Source: Ruegeria_C sp041537925
GTDB lineage: Bacteria; Pseudomonadota; Alphaproteobacteria; Rhodobacterales; Rhodobacteraceae
Assembly: GCF_041537925.1 (NCBI RefSeq)
Contig: NZ_JBGOSH010000008.1
Location: 62,001 to 126,000, forward strand
Direction of reading: 5' to 3'
Length of the DNA: 64,000 bases
This document shows, piece by piece, positions 1 to 9,144 of this stretch. The position numbers and the translations under genes are program-made. Numbering within the stretch: position 1 is the first letter of the stretch; every line of letters begins with the position of its first letter. The notes below the pieces were generated by a model. It made no database searches and was not told where the DNA came from. It worked only from the letters and a program-made list of their open reading frames with translations.

Positions 1-2
1 AC

Positions 3-2321
3 CACACCGACAGCGCTCTCTACCCGGCGATCCAGCAGCTGCGTTTGTCTGCCGGGTTCGCCGCGCAAGACAACAACGACGCGCGACTCGACAAGCTTGA
101 AGCATTGCTGAGGCAAGGCACGTCAAACACGGCTGCTCACGCACCGTTGATTGCACCTTTGTTGGCACTCGACGCTGAAACGCGCTACGGCGCGTCCGAC
201 CTCAGCCCGGAACAATTGCGTTCACGGCTACTCCAGGCTTTAATCGATCAACTCGTGGGCTTAGGAGAGGCACGGCCTGTTTGCTTCGTGATCGAAGATG
301 CCCACTGGATTGATCCAACAACGCTGGAACTCGTTGAGCTGGCTTTGAATTCGGTCGCAAGTTCGCGCATCTTGGTTCTCATGACCGCTCGCCCAACATT
401 CGAACATGGTTTTGGCGGTCATCCGGTTGTTACCCGCCTGATGCTGAATCGACTAGGCCGTTCGCAGGTTGCAAACATTGTGGCGCGTGTCGGTGGGGGC
501 AAGCCCTTACCAGCTCCGGTCCTCGACGAAATCACGGCCAAGACCGACGGTATCCCCTTGTTCGTCGAAGAAATTGCCAAGGTGGTTCTAGAATCCGGCA
601 CCTTGCGTGAGGAGGACGGTGCTTATGTGCTAACGGGACCGCTCAGCGCACTTTCCATTCCGGCAACATTGCACGACAGTTTGATGGCGCGTCTAGATCG
701 TTTGCATCCCGTCAAGGAGATCGCCCAAATCGCATCGGTGATTGGCAGGACCTTCGATTACCAAACGCTTGCTGCAATCACTTCCCACTCGGATGGTGAT
801 CTCGCGGCGGCGCTGGATCGCCTGGTGGAAGCGGAACTGTTGTTCCGTCGCGGTACGCCCCCTGAAGCCAACTATCTTTTCAAGCATGCGCTGGTGCGTG
901 ATGCAGCCTACGAGAGCCTTCTGAAGTCACGACGCCAAACAATTCATGCCGACCTGCTCACGACGCTTGAGGCAAAAGATGACGCACATCCAGAGATCCT
1001 CGCCTATCATGCCGAGCAGGCTGGCGAAACGGAAAAGGCGATCTGGTATTGGGCCCGGGCCGGCGACGATGCGTTTGCGCGTCCGGCCCACCGCGAAGCC
1101 GTAAACCACTACGAGAGTGCCTTGCGCCTGGTGCGCGGTGCAAAGGACGGCGAGCGCGACAGTGAACGGGAACTAGAGCTACTGCTGCGGCTCAACCATA
1201 CAAACATGGCTGGGCGCGGCTATGCACATCCCGTTACGGTTGACGGTTTTGCCGAGGCGCGCCGCCTGGTCAATTCTATCGGCGAGTCACCACACCGGTT
1301 CCCGATCTACTATGGCAATTGGGTCATCTCTCATGTCAGTGGTCAACAGGCGAACGCACTCGAAATTGCCGAGGAAATCTTCGATGCCGCTTCAGGCGAC
1401 CACAACCCGGATCACTCGTTCATGTCCGCCCGGTCCTTTTATCTCAGCCGAACGATGACCGGTGCCTTTGAAACGGCAGAGAGAGACTACGAACGGGTGC
1501 TTGAGCTGTACGACCCGGAACGCGAGACGGATCTCACGCGTCAGTACGGCCAGAGTCCCCATCTGGGCCTGCGATGTTACCGCGCGATTGGCCTGGCCTG
1601 TCGTGGATTTCCAAGCCGGGCATGGGACGAGATGATCGGCGTTCCGGAGCATTCCGAACAGCTGGGTCATTCAAACACCATTGGCTACGCCTATACCCAC
1701 TACGGCATGCTGGCGTGGCTGCTTGGCAAGCACGAAACGGCCGAAGAATTCAGCCGTCGAGCGATCCAGGTGGCGGAAGAGCATGGGTTAGTGATGTGGA
1801 AGGGGATCGCAATGCTGGTTCTTGCGGCTGTGTTGCCGTCAAGGGGCCAACCGGAAGAAGCCGTCGATCTGATGGAGGAAGGCATGGCACGATGCGAAGA
1901 ATCAAACACGCATGTTTATGTGCCTTACCTCTATTCCCATCATGTCGCCAATCTGTTGGCGGTAAACCAACATGAGCAGGCGGTAGAGGCGCGGGACAAA
2001 GTCATTACCATGATCGATCAAGGTTCCGAACGGTGGGCCAACGCCGAGATTTTTCGGATGCTCGGAGACTCTGAACGGGCCGGTCTAGGTGGAAATATCC
2101 TTGCCAGGAAGTTCTATCTCCAGGCACTCGGAATTGCCCGAAAGCAGAATGCCAAACTGTGGGAGTTGCGCACTTCGGTTGGGCTTGCACGCCTAATGCG
2201 AGACGAGGGTGAAACCAGCACCGCTCAGGAGTTGTTGGCCCCGATTTATGCCTGGTTCAGCGAGGGTCAAGACACCCCGGATCTCACCGATGCAAAAGGG
2301 CTTCTGGATGAGTTCTCCTAA
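3..2321 (+). CDS. AAA-type ATPase/TPR regulator of the adenylate-cyclase-associated kind, 5' end missing
   Basis: The reading frame is already open at the left edge (residues HTDSALYPAIQQLR precede the first possible TTG start at position 45), so the N-terminus lies outside the window. The visible part has a Walker-B-like stretch (VCFVIEDAHWIDPTTLEL), the winged-helix/ATPase region of STAND-type proteins (HALVRDAAYESLL), and a C-terminal half rich in TPR-like helices. In this family an N-terminal class III adenylate/guanylate cyclase domain usually precedes these domains. That domain is an expectation here, not something seen. It is probably a signalling regulator. It ends naturally at a TAA, and no partner gene is adjacent. 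Confidence 0.75.
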   Translation, partial: HTDSALYPAIQQLRLSAGFAAQDNNDARLDKLEALLRQGTSNTAAHAPLIAPLLALDAETRYGASDLSPEQLRSRLLQALIDQLVGLGEARPVCFVIEDAHWIDPTTLELVELALNSVASSRILVLMTARPTFEHGFGGHPVVTRLMLNRLGRSQVANIVARVGGGKPLPAPVLDEITAKTDGIPLFVEEIAKVVLESGTLREEDGAYVLTGPLSALSIPATLHDSLMARLDRLHPVKEIAQIASVIGRTFDYQTLAAITSHSDGDLAAALDRLVEAELLFRRGTPPEANYLFKHALVRDAAYESLLKSRRQTIHADLLTTLEAKDDAHPEILAYHAEQAGETEKAIWYWARAGDDAFARPAHREAVNHYESALRLVRGAKDGERDSERELELLLRLNHTNMAGRGYAHPVTVDGFAEARRLVNSIGESPHRFPIYYGNWVISHVSGQQANALEIAEEIFDAASGDHNPDHSFMSARSFYLSRTMTGAFETAERDYERVLELYDPERETDLTRQYGQSPHLGLRCYRAIGLACRGFPSRAWDEMIGVPEHSEQLGHSNTIGYAYTHYGMLAWLLGKHETAEEFSRRAIQVAEEHGLVMWKGIAMLVLAAVLPSRGQPEEAVDLMEEGMARCEESNTHVYVPYLYSHHVANLLAVNQHEQAVEARDKVITMIDQGSERWANAEIFRMLGDSERAGLGGNILARKFYLQALGIARKQNAKLWELRTSVGLARLMRDEGETSTAQELLAPIYAWFSEGQDTPDLTDAKGLLDEFS

Positions 2322-2729
2322 CTCCGTAGCAACGGCGACACAGCCATTGGCGCATCCAGCACAAATCCATTGCAGGAGCCGGAAGTATGCTCTGTGATGG
2401 CTTAACCACTATTACATTCGTCATTCCATTCTTCGTCCGCTATGCCCGCTTTTGTGAATTCATTCAGCCCCATTATTCTCACACGCGGCGAATGTCCGGA
2501 AAGCGGGCTGCAAACGCAGCATTAGACGACCCTGCTCAAGGTCGGCTCTGGGCCGTTCTGGCTTGGGTACTGTATCAGTGGACGCGAGTTGCTGCACCGC
2601 ATCCGAATTCGGCTCAGCACTGGCCTGTCTTCATTGCCGCGGATTTTTGAACACCTTGGGGTCCGCTGTGAAAGCCAGCAATCGATCTACAAAAAACCTG
2701 TCTAACCGGCTGTTTCTTGGCATTTGACA
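2322..2729. other. intergenic stretch without recognised gene
   Basis: Short open frames exist here but none has a convincing ribosome binding site, codon pattern or recognisable protein family. The stretch lies between the ATPase/TPR gene and an IS-truncated transporter remnant, so it may include decayed sequence. Confidence 0.5.
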
Positions 2730-2891
2730 TCATCCTCGGTTAGTGAGTGAAACTCCGGCAATCACCAGCGCACCGCCCACCAGCATGGAAACCTCAACCG
2801 GTGCGCGCGAGATAGCAGCCCCAAGGGCTACCCCGAAAACGGCGACGAGATTGGTGAATACCGCCGCACGCTCAGGCCCAAGCGAATGTAC
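2730..2891 (-). pseudogene. C-terminal fragment of a DMT/EamA-family transporter, cut by an IS5-family element
   Basis: The minus strand reads GVHSLGPERAAVFTN, followed by two hydrophobic stretches and a stop at 2730-2732. This is the pattern of the last two membrane helices of EamA/DMT permeases (typically about 300 residues), where a GxxxLGPxRA motif precedes the penultimate helix. Everything upstream is replaced by the transposase gene that reads into this sequence. Only about 53 residues remain, so it cannot work as a transporter. The junction with the IS lies near 2890. Confidence 0.7.
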
Positions 2892-3860
2892 CCCCGATAG
2901 TACCAAACAAATGGCACGCCTGTTCCACCAATGGCCAGGTGAGCGCTTTTGCTGCTACTTTCGTTTCGGCTATCTGACGGTCGAAATCACGCGCTTGCAG
3001 GCGATCGCCGAAAACCTGTTTCCATCTACCGATCTGCGCTTCAACCTGTGATCTCTGGTTGTACCCCGATTTGACTTGCCAGTTCATCCGGCCCCGCTCG
3101 GCGATGGCATCGATGTGGTGATTGCGCTGTGCATTCTTGCCTCGAACTGAGTTCTTTGGCGGAGGGACAGTGATCTCTATCCCGGCCCCGAACTTGTTCT
3201 CCAGACAGTCTACCACACCCAGGCCATCATACGCGCCATCCGCCAGAAACCGGCTCATATCTTCATCCATGTCAGTGAGCAAATCTGGCAGCGCCGTGTC
3301 ATCGCCCACATGTTCCGTGGTCAGCTCCGTCGCGGTGATTTCACCCGTTTCCGGTTCGAGCCCGATTTGGAGCTTGCGCCATGTTTTGTGTGCCTTCCTG
3401 GTGCCGTGCTTTTCTCTATGCCAGCCGTTGTCGCCATGCACTTTCAGACCTGTGCTGTCCACAATGAGGGTGATTGGCTTACTTGCAACTCGCCGGTTTT
3501 GGTTGATCCTCAGCCCTTGCCGCGTCGTGACAGGGTCGAAAAATCCGGCACCGCAAGGTCAATGCCCATCAGCTTGGCAATCGACCGCACGAAGCCCTGA
3601 GTTTGCCTGAGCGGGAGTCGAAACACGGCCCGCAGAGTGAGACAGATCTCGATTGCCAGATCAGAATAACGTGCCTGACCGCCGCGTGTCTTGCGGCGTG
3701 GCGATGTCCAATTCTGCAACACATCATCGGATACCCAGATCGTCAAATCGCCCCGTTGCCGGAGACTTTCGTTGTATTCACAGCAGTTCGTGACCCGGTA
3801 CTTTGCTTTGGGAAACTTGTTGCGACGAGCATCATTGAATTTGTATGGCATCCACAGCAA
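2872..3860 (-). pseudogene. IS5-family transposase with a one-base frameshift
   Basis: The N-terminal part (frame starting at 3860 or the internal ATG at 3851, MPYKFNDARR) ends at a stop at 3510 after STLSRRGKG. The C-terminal part, in another frame, begins at or before 3462 (DSTGLKVHGDNGWH) and holds the DDE-domain features: DSTGLK, FLADGAYDG and a late YNQRSQVEAQIGRWK motif. Comparison with copy 2 shows CCCTTTGCC there against CCCTTGCC here at 3514-3519, a single missing base that explains the frame change. A functional transposase from this copy is unlikely, unless the slip is a sequencing error in the T run. Confidence 0.8.
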
Positions 3861-3912
3861 CTCACGGGAGGGAAAGCAACAGAGCTAGTCCTGAAGCACG
3901 ATCCGTGCAACA
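2872..3912 (-). mobile_element. IS5-family insertion sequence, copy 1 (one end lost)
   Basis: A nearly complete transposase in two frames, followed on its 5' side by CGATCCGTGCAACA at 3899-3912. The same 14-mer sits at the same place in copy 2 (12374-12387), and its reverse complement with one mismatch occurs in copy 3 (22900-22913), so it is probably the terminal repeat. No matching inverted repeat is visible at the other end, where the transposase frame runs into the truncated EamA gene. Target duplications cannot be defined. Confidence 0.7.
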
Positions 3913-3945
3913 AGGTCGGGCCAGTCATGAGTTTCCTACTGCGGA

Positions 3946-4365
3946 TCAGACGATGGGCCGTTGCAAGAACCAACGGCAGTGTTCTGACGGCGCGCGTTCC
4001 GGTCCGTTTTCTAGTATGCCAAACTGTACAAACCCCCAACGCAGATAGATCTCGCGCGCCTTGGGATCAGAGGTGTCGAGCCAAACGCTGTGACAGCCCC
4101 TTGCTACGGCTAAAGTAGAAGAGCGGTAAAACAATGCGCGTGCTAACCCCTGACGCCGGAAAGGCCGAGCCACCCACAAGACTTTGAGCAACAACCAACC
4201 ATAAGATGTTGTGCCCAGAAGCCCGCCCTTCAGGGTGCCATCCGTTTGGCAGACCAAATTAATTGTGCTGTTAACACCTTGCGGTTGTTGGCAACGTAGC
4301 TCGTCCAACAAGCTGCGTTCCAACGCCAGTTGGTCATCACAAATTTCATCAATCAGCCAAGCCAT
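3946..4365 (-). CDS. GNAT-family N-acetyltransferase
   Basis: A 139-residue protein with the acetyl-CoA binding signature of the GNAT fold: a beta-strand (LLLKVLWVARPFRRQGLAR) carrying the RRQGLA pyrophosphate-binding loop near residues 70-77, then a helix, the LDTSDPKAREIYLRWGF strand-helix typical of motif B, and a short C-terminus. The substrate cannot be told. The gene starts inside the 3' end of the isomerase gene (13-base overlap), so it is probably the last gene of the sugar cassette transcript. The copy-1 IS lies just downstream and did not remove its stop codon. Confidence 0.75.
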   Translation of the reverse strand: MAWLIDEICDDQLALERSLLDELRCQQPQGVNSTINLVCQTDGTLKGGLLGTTSYGWLLLKVLWVARPFRRQGLARALFYRSSTLAVARGCHSVWLDTSDPKAREIYLRWGFVQFGILENGPERAPSEHCRWFLQRPIV

Positions 4366-5039
4366 TTGGAATAGTCGCTGACCAAGAGATGCGTCGGCGC
4401 AACATCCTCCTCAACCTCGGCAAACCGACCAATGGGTTCACGAATGATGTTGTCGGTCTCGTCGTCATTGACGGTCGAGACTTCGCCTATCAGCACATCC
4501 CCTCCTTCGCCCCAGAACGCGTGCCAATCACCAGGACGCAGGGTAACGCTTTCACCAGGAGCCAGGCGCAGCTTCTCGCCCGGTCGGTAATGATGTCGAA
4601 TGCCGTCCAGCCAAACCACACCGCCGCGATCCTCTGCAAACCCACCGGCGTCGTCTGAGCCGAAAAGCTCAACAATCAGAGTTGCGCCACCGCGGTTGAT
4701 GATATCCTCAGCTTTCAGAACATGCGTGTGCATTGGCGAGAGTTGGCCCCGCCTCGAAATCAACAGTTTCTCGGCGTAACACATGCCGCCGCCCTTGGAC
4801 AAATCACTCTGCAACCCGTTGCGCAGGGTGAATAGGAACAGTCCCATCTTGTCAAAATCCCCGTTACCGTAATCAGTGATGTCCCAACCGCAACGTGCGT
4901 CAATCACATGACGTGCATCACTTTTGCGAGCCTTGAATTCCTCTGACCTCCAATGGGCGAAGGGCGGCAACGCAAAGCCATGAGGGCAAATGAACTCATC
5001 TGCTTGGGCCATGATCTCATTGATGCGCGAACGCTTCAT
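4353..5039 (-). CDS. D-lyxose ketol-isomerase family protein (cupin fold; may act on D-mannose)
   Basis: At 228 residues it has the length of the D-lyxose isomerase family. These are metal-dependent cupins that interconvert D-lyxose/D-xylulose and D-mannose/D-fructose. The metal ligands are visible: PMHTHVLKAEDI supplies the two His and the Glu, and the pair LRPGDWHAFWGEGG completes the cupin barrel. The N-terminal MKRSRINEIMAQADEF and FALPPFAHW segments also fit the family. The start overlaps the upstream hydrolase stop by four bases (ATGA), so the two are translationally coupled. In this context the likely job is turning the aldose released by the hydrolase into a ketose; the exact sugar is inference. 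Confidence 0.8.
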   Translation of the reverse strand: MKRSRINEIMAQADEFICPHGFALPPFAHWRSEEFKARKSDARHVIDARCGWDITDYGNGDFDKMGLFLFTLRNGLQSDLSKGGGMCYAEKLLISRRGQLSPMHTHVLKAEDIINRGGATLIVELFGSDDAGGFAEDRGGVVWLDGIRHHYRPGEKLRLAPGESVTLRPGDWHAFWGEGGDVLIGEVSTVNDDETDNIIREPIGRFAEVEEDVAPTHLLVSDYSKWLG

Positions 5040-6313
5040 GCTGGCACTTTTTGGTTTTTGAGGATTTCGATCACCATGGCAGCGGTCCAGGTAAAGCTAC
5101 TGCCACCACAAGGCTCGCCGCTGTTTGGGTCATAGTATTCTGCAAAGCCACTTTTCTCGATGAGGCGCAAACTGTCAGCCAGGATACGCTGCGCCATGGC
5201 CCCCTGCCCTGACCGACCTAGGCCTTCGGCAATCAAATAATTCACGATTAACCATGTCGGTCCGCGCCAGTAGCGCAGGCTATCAAAAGCGCCATCTGCC
5301 GGGTCGTGACTGGGCACCAGATAGCCGCAACGCTGGCCCAACAAGGCGATCCTGCGCGCCAGCTCTTCAGCACGGCCCAGAGGGACATCGGCAATTGCTG
5401 CGAGCAGCCCGCCAATCGTGGGCGTGTCCTGCAGATGACCAGCAGCGCGGTTGTAACACGTGTATTGCCCAAGCGTCGGATTCCAGAGGCTTTCCAATGC
5501 CGCACGACCCTTCGTGGCCATCGTACGCGCCTCAGAAGCCATTGAGGTATCTCCCAGGACTTCGGCCAAATCCCCAACATCGTCGCAGGACCGTATCAGA
5601 ATACCGTTAAAGCCCGGATCAACCAGCCGGAAGGGTGAGGCATCGTGGAGCTTCGCATTGTCCCATCCAAGCCCTCGGAAGTACTCGACCAGCCAGATAT
5701 AGCACTTATATTGCTCGTCCGACGGGCGGTGATCTGGGTTGGCGTGTGTCGTATCGCGCCGCGTAAATGGCGCGACACCCTCGATCGGCACGGCGTCCAG
5801 CCCTTCATCCCAATCCACCGAGTTGTCTCGGCCAGACTCCCACGGGTGAATGATTGCGACCAGTCCCGTGCTTTTGGGATCGCGGTCGCGGTAGAACCAT
5901 TTGTGCCAAGCGTGAACCTTAGGCAGGAGTTTAGCCAGCCGCACGCGGGCAGCGGCCTTGTCTTCTGCCCGATCGTAGAGCTTGCACAAAGCAAAGCCCA
6001 CGACCGCCGGTTGGGTGATGCCGGTAGTAGGCACATCTCGACCTGTTTGCCAGACGCTCGGACCCGGGAAATAGCCGTCGTCGGGTTCATGGAAGATGAC
6101 ATGGGGCACCATACCGTCGTCCCACTGATGGGCCATAAGTGTCTCAATCTCGATCCAGGCTCTATCCATGTCGAAGTGCGAAAAACCAAGCGCCGACAAA
6201 GCGCTGTCCCAGTTCCACTGGAAGGGATAAAGGCCATGGGTGGGCACGGTATAGCCACCCCGGTCGTTGTCTTCCATGACTTTGCGGGCTTGATCAATAA
6301 GCGCATGGCTCAT
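5036..6313 (-). CDS. GH63/MGH1-like glycoside hydrolase, candidate mannosylglycerate or glucosylglycerate hydrolase
   Basis: A 425-residue cytoplasmic protein (no signal peptide) with the (alpha/alpha)6-barrel features of the MGH1-like branch of GH63. An aromatic substrate pocket lies near the N-terminus (YPFQWNWDSA, residues 29-38). HPWESGRDNS (156-165) holds the likely catalytic Asp163, and RYWRGPTWLIVNY and EYYDPNSGEPCGGSSFTWTA near the C-terminus hold the likely catalytic Glu. The order and spacing match what I recall of characterised mannosylglycerate hydrolases; the choice between mannosyl- and glucosyl-glycerate or another alpha-glycoside cannot be made by eye. It lies 12 bases after the transporter ATPase gene and four-base overlaps the isomerase, so uptake, cleavage and isomerisation look coupled. 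Confidence 0.72.
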   Translation of the reverse strand: MSHALIDQARKVMEDNDRGGYTVPTHGLYPFQWNWDSALSALGFSHFDMDRAWIEIETLMAHQWDDGMVPHVIFHEPDDGYFPGPSVWQTGRDVPTTGITQPAVVGFALCKLYDRAEDKAAARVRLAKLLPKVHAWHKWFYRDRDPKSTGLVAIIHPWESGRDNSVDWDEGLDAVPIEGVAPFTRRDTTHANPDHRPSDEQYKCYIWLVEYFRGLGWDNAKLHDASPFRLVDPGFNGILIRSCDDVGDLAEVLGDTSMASEARTMATKGRAALESLWNPTLGQYTCYNRAAGHLQDTPTIGGLLAAIADVPLGRAEELARRIALLGQRCGYLVPSHDPADGAFDSLRYWRGPTWLIVNYLIAEGLGRSGQGAMAQRILADSLRLIEKSGFAEYYDPNSGEPCGGSSFTWTAAMVIEILKNQKVPA

Positions 6314-6325
6314 CTTTTTTCTCCC

Positions 6326-7366
6326 TTACGCGACCGCCAGAGTGGTTGCGGGGTCGAACCAGCGGCCCCGGCCCTCTTGCGGCGCCAGCGTAAGTACATC
6401 ACCGGGTTTTACGTTCAATTCACTGTCCAGTACGGCGCGAAACTGGTGACCCTCTACATCACATGTCACCAACAAATGCGCGCCCAGAGGTTCAACAACC
6501 TTGGCGCGCGCGCCGAAGCCCGCGTCAGCTAACCGTAGATCTTCGGGGCGGATTGCCCATTTCAGATCCTTGCCATTGGCCGGGCCGTCAATGCTCTGCC
6601 CTGCCACTGTCCAGCGACCAGAGCCCGCAGCTTCAGCCGGGAGGAAATTCATTGGCGGGTTGCCGATGAAACTGGCCACAAACTCGGCCGCTGGATCCCG
6701 ATAGACTTCGATGGGCGAGGCAGCCTGGACAATCTTACCCTGATGCATGACGCTGATCCGGTCGGCCATGGACATGGCTTCGACCTGATCGTGGGTCACA
6801 TAGATGGCGGTGGTCTTGCTTTCGGCCAAAACTCCCTTCAGTTCGGCGCGCATCTCCATCCGCAACAGCGCGTCCAAGTTCGACAGTGGCTCGTCCATCA
6901 GGATCACGTCAGGTTCCATTGCCAATGCCCGGGCAACAGCGACCCGTTGGCGTTGACCACCCGACAACTCGCCCGAGTATCGCTTGAGCAACTGCTCGAT
7001 ATGCATCAGCCCCGCTGTCCGCTCGACCCTGCGCTTGACCTCATCATCCGGCAGTTTTTGCATCCGCAGACCAAAGCCAATGTTCTCGAACACCGTCAGG
7101 TGCGGAAACACAGCATAGTTCTGGAACACCATCGAGATGCCTCGATCCTTGGGTGACAAGTGATCCACTCTGCGACCACCGATCCAGACTTCGCCGGTCG
7201 TTGCTGTTTCAAGCCCTGCAATGATGCGCAGAAGCGTAGATTTGCCACAGCCCGACGCCCCCAGAAGGACCATGAACTCCTGATCCGCGATGGTGAGGTT
7301 GATGTCGTGAAGAGCCTGGTAAGACCCAAAATTCTTGGCAACGTTCTTGATCTGTATTTCAGCCAT
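6326..7366 (-). CDS. ABC sugar importer ATPase (UgpC/MalK type)
   Basis: 346 residues. Walker A is GASGCGKST (about 36-44), the Q-loop VFQNYAVFPH, the signature LSGGQRQRVA, Walker B VILMDEP and the switch His in YVTHDQ. The C-terminal third (WAIRPEDLRL and following) is the TOBE/MalK regulatory domain, which places it with carbohydrate importers of the CUT1 class. These ATPases are often shared among several sugar transporters. It lies between the permease genes and the hydrolase gene in one minus-strand run, so it energises the importer encoded here. Confidence 0.92.
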   Translation of the reverse strand: MAEIQIKNVAKNFGSYQALHDINLTIADQEFMVLLGASGCGKSTLLRIIAGLETATTGEVWIGGRRVDHLSPKDRGISMVFQNYAVFPHLTVFENIGFGLRMQKLPDDEVKRRVERTAGLMHIEQLLKRYSGELSGGQRQRVAVARALAMEPDVILMDEPLSNLDALLRMEMRAELKGVLAESKTTAIYVTHDQVEAMSMADRISVMHQGKIVQAASPIEVYRDPAAEFVASFIGNPPMNFLPAEAAGSGRWTVAGQSIDGPANGKDLKWAIRPEDLRLADAGFGARAKVVEPLGAHLLVTCDVEGHQFRAVLDSELNVKPGDVLTLAPQEGRGRWFDPATTLAVA

Positions 7367-7389
7367 AACAGTTTCCTTTCAGCCACCGC

Positions 7390-8226
7390 TCAGCGGTTGG
7401 CGATGCCCCACATGGCAAAGAGATATTTGCGCACTGCGAAGATAAAGATCAGCGCAGGCACCACGAGGATGAAGCCACCTGCAAATTTCAGGTGCAAAGG
7501 AGCCTCGCCCAGAGTTTGCAACAGGAACGCGGGCAACGTGCGGTTCTCGATGGTCAGTACGGCGGCCGCGAACACTTCGTTCCACGAGATCACGAATGCG
7601 AAAATTGCCGAGGCTGTAATCCCCGGCAACACCAGAGGAAATATGACCTTGGTGAAGGCCGTCAGCCTTGTGCAACCCAGCGTCCACGCTGCCTCCTCAA
7701 GTTCCAGCGGGATACCCGAGAAGAGCGAAAAGGTGATGAGCACCGCGAATGGGATCGCCAACGTCGTGTGAACCAGCGCCAGACCAAAAGCCGTATCATC
7801 CAAACCCGTACGGATGAAGAGAACCGCCAAGGGCAGCGCCAGAAGCGGTAGGGGGAAGGCCCGTGTCAGCAGGATCAGCATCCGGAACAGCTCTTTCCCA
7901 CGGAAGTCGAACCGGGATAGCGCGTAGCCTGCGGGCGCCCCGATGGCAATGGACATTGCCATCGTCATCAAGGCCACCACAACCGAGTTCCACAGCGCCC
8001 TCAGCATTCCCTGGAACCCCATGAAGAATTCCAGGGACCCCATATTGAACTCCGGGATGAAGCTCTTGGGGAAACTGTTTACAGTGTCCGGTGCGGACAT
8101 TGTGTTCACGAACAGCAAGTAGAGCGGTATGATCACCCAGGCACACAGCAAGATCACCCCTGCTCGGTAGAGCCCCCTTCCCGCCTTGCGGGCGTCAGGG
8201 GCCACAACGTCTGCTACAGCCGTCAT
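7390..8226 (-). CDS. CUT1 sugar ABC transporter inner-membrane permease, MalG-like
   Basis: 278 residues with six predicted membrane helices. The EAA loop that contacts the ATPase is LELEEAAWTLGCTRLTAF, around residue 180. Short N-terminal cytoplasmic tail, first helix GVILLCAWVIIPLYLLFV. It has the MalG length and helix pattern. It overlaps the partner permease by four bases (ATGA at 8223-8226) and is followed after 23 bases by the ATPase gene. Confidence 0.9.
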   Translation of the reverse strand: MTAVADVVAPDARKAGRGLYRAGVILLCAWVIIPLYLLFVNTMSAPDTVNSFPKSFIPEFNMGSLEFFMGFQGMLRALWNSVVVALMTMAMSIAIGAPAGYALSRFDFRGKELFRMLILLTRAFPLPLLALPLAVLFIRTGLDDTAFGLALVHTTLAIPFAVLITFSLFSGIPLELEEAAWTLGCTRLTAFTKVIFPLVLPGITASAIFAFVISWNEVFAAAVLTIENRTLPAFLLQTLGEAPLHLKFAGGFILVVPALIFIFAVRKYLFAMWGIANR

Positions 8227-9068
8227 ATCGTGGCTCCTTTCGGGACGCGCAGAGCGCGCATGATGATCAGAGTGAAGACGATCGAGATAATCAGAACGAT
8301 GATCGCCAGCGCTGCTGCTGCTCCACCATTTTGCAGGTCAAACTGATAGGCGTAGATCTCACCCATGAGCACCGGGAAGATCGTGCCCCCAAGAGCTGCA
8401 ACCACGGCGAAGACCTCGAAGGCCAGGATGACGCGCAGGACCAGGGCCGTTTGCAGCGATGGGCGCAGAAGCGGCAAAGTGATCCGGGTGAACTGTTTCC
8501 AGCGCGAGGCGCCAAACACATCCGCAGCCTCGTAGTATTCCTTGGGGATCAGGCCGATGCCCGCCACAAGGATCACAAGCATAATCGCGGTAGCACGCCA
8601 AATCTCGGCAAGCATAATCGCCAGGAACACAATCCAGGGTGTTTGATAACTCAGCAAACTTACAGGTTGGTCAGTGACACCAAGCCCGACCATCATCGAG
8701 TTCAGAAAACCCGACTGCTCGAAGATCGCCAGCCAGATTATACCCGCTGCAAGGTCAGAGATACCCAGAGGAATGGTCCAAATATACAAAACCAGATCGC
8801 GGCCCTTTTGCATCTTTGTGACCATGGTGGCCATCAGAAGTGACAGCGCCAGCTGGATTGGCACCACGGCCGCGGCCAGAAGAAAGGTGTTCTTCATCGA
8901 GATCGGGAACTTCCAGTAGCTCACAACCTCGCGAAAGTTATCCAGTGAAAAGCCGTTCCCTGTTCCAAAGGCCTGCTGCGCAACCAGCGCAAACGGGTAG
9001 AGGAAAAACAGGCAGAGAAATAGCGTCACCGGGAGGATCAGAAAGTATGGCAAAAGCCGCGCTTCCAT
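8223..9068 (-). CDS. CUT1 sugar ABC transporter inner-membrane permease, MalF-like
   Basis: 281 residues, six membrane helices (first LPYFLILPVTLFLCLFFLYP) and an EAA loop IPKEYYEAADVFGASRWKQF near residues 175-195. It forms the heterodimeric channel with the downstream MalG-like protein. A 76-base gap containing a strong hairpin separates it from the binding-protein gene upstream. Confidence 0.9.
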   Translation of the reverse strand: MEARLLPYFLILPVTLFLCLFFLYPFALVAQQAFGTGNGFSLDNFREVVSYWKFPISMKNTFLLAAAVVPIQLALSLLMATMVTKMQKGRDLVLYIWTIPLGISDLAAGIIWLAIFEQSGFLNSMMVGLGVTDQPVSLLSYQTPWIVFLAIMLAEIWRATAIMLVILVAGIGLIPKEYYEAADVFGASRWKQFTRITLPLLRPSLQTALVLRVILAFEVFAVVAALGGTIFPVLMGEIYAYQFDLQNGGAAAALAIIVLIISIVFTLIIMRALRVPKGATI

Positions 9069-9103
9069 CGGACCGCTCCTTTAAGTTGGGATTTTGCTGG
9101 TGA

Positions 9104-9130
9104 GCCGGGCCACTGCTTCGGCGGCCCGGC
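9104..9130 (-). other. intercistronic stem-loop after the sugar-binding-protein gene
   Basis: GCCGGGCC at 9104-9111 pairs perfectly with GGCCCGGC at 9123-9130 across an 11-base loop. No T-run follows, so it is not a classic terminator. Hairpins at this place usually protect the abundant binding-protein mRNA from 3' decay and lower expression of the permeases. Confidence 0.55.
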
Positions 9131-9144
9131 AGTCAGGGAAGGTC

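Noticed and set aside
2387..2650. 87-codon plus-strand ORF
   Set aside because: No ribosome site, biased residue mix and no family; it lies in debris between the regulator and the IS.
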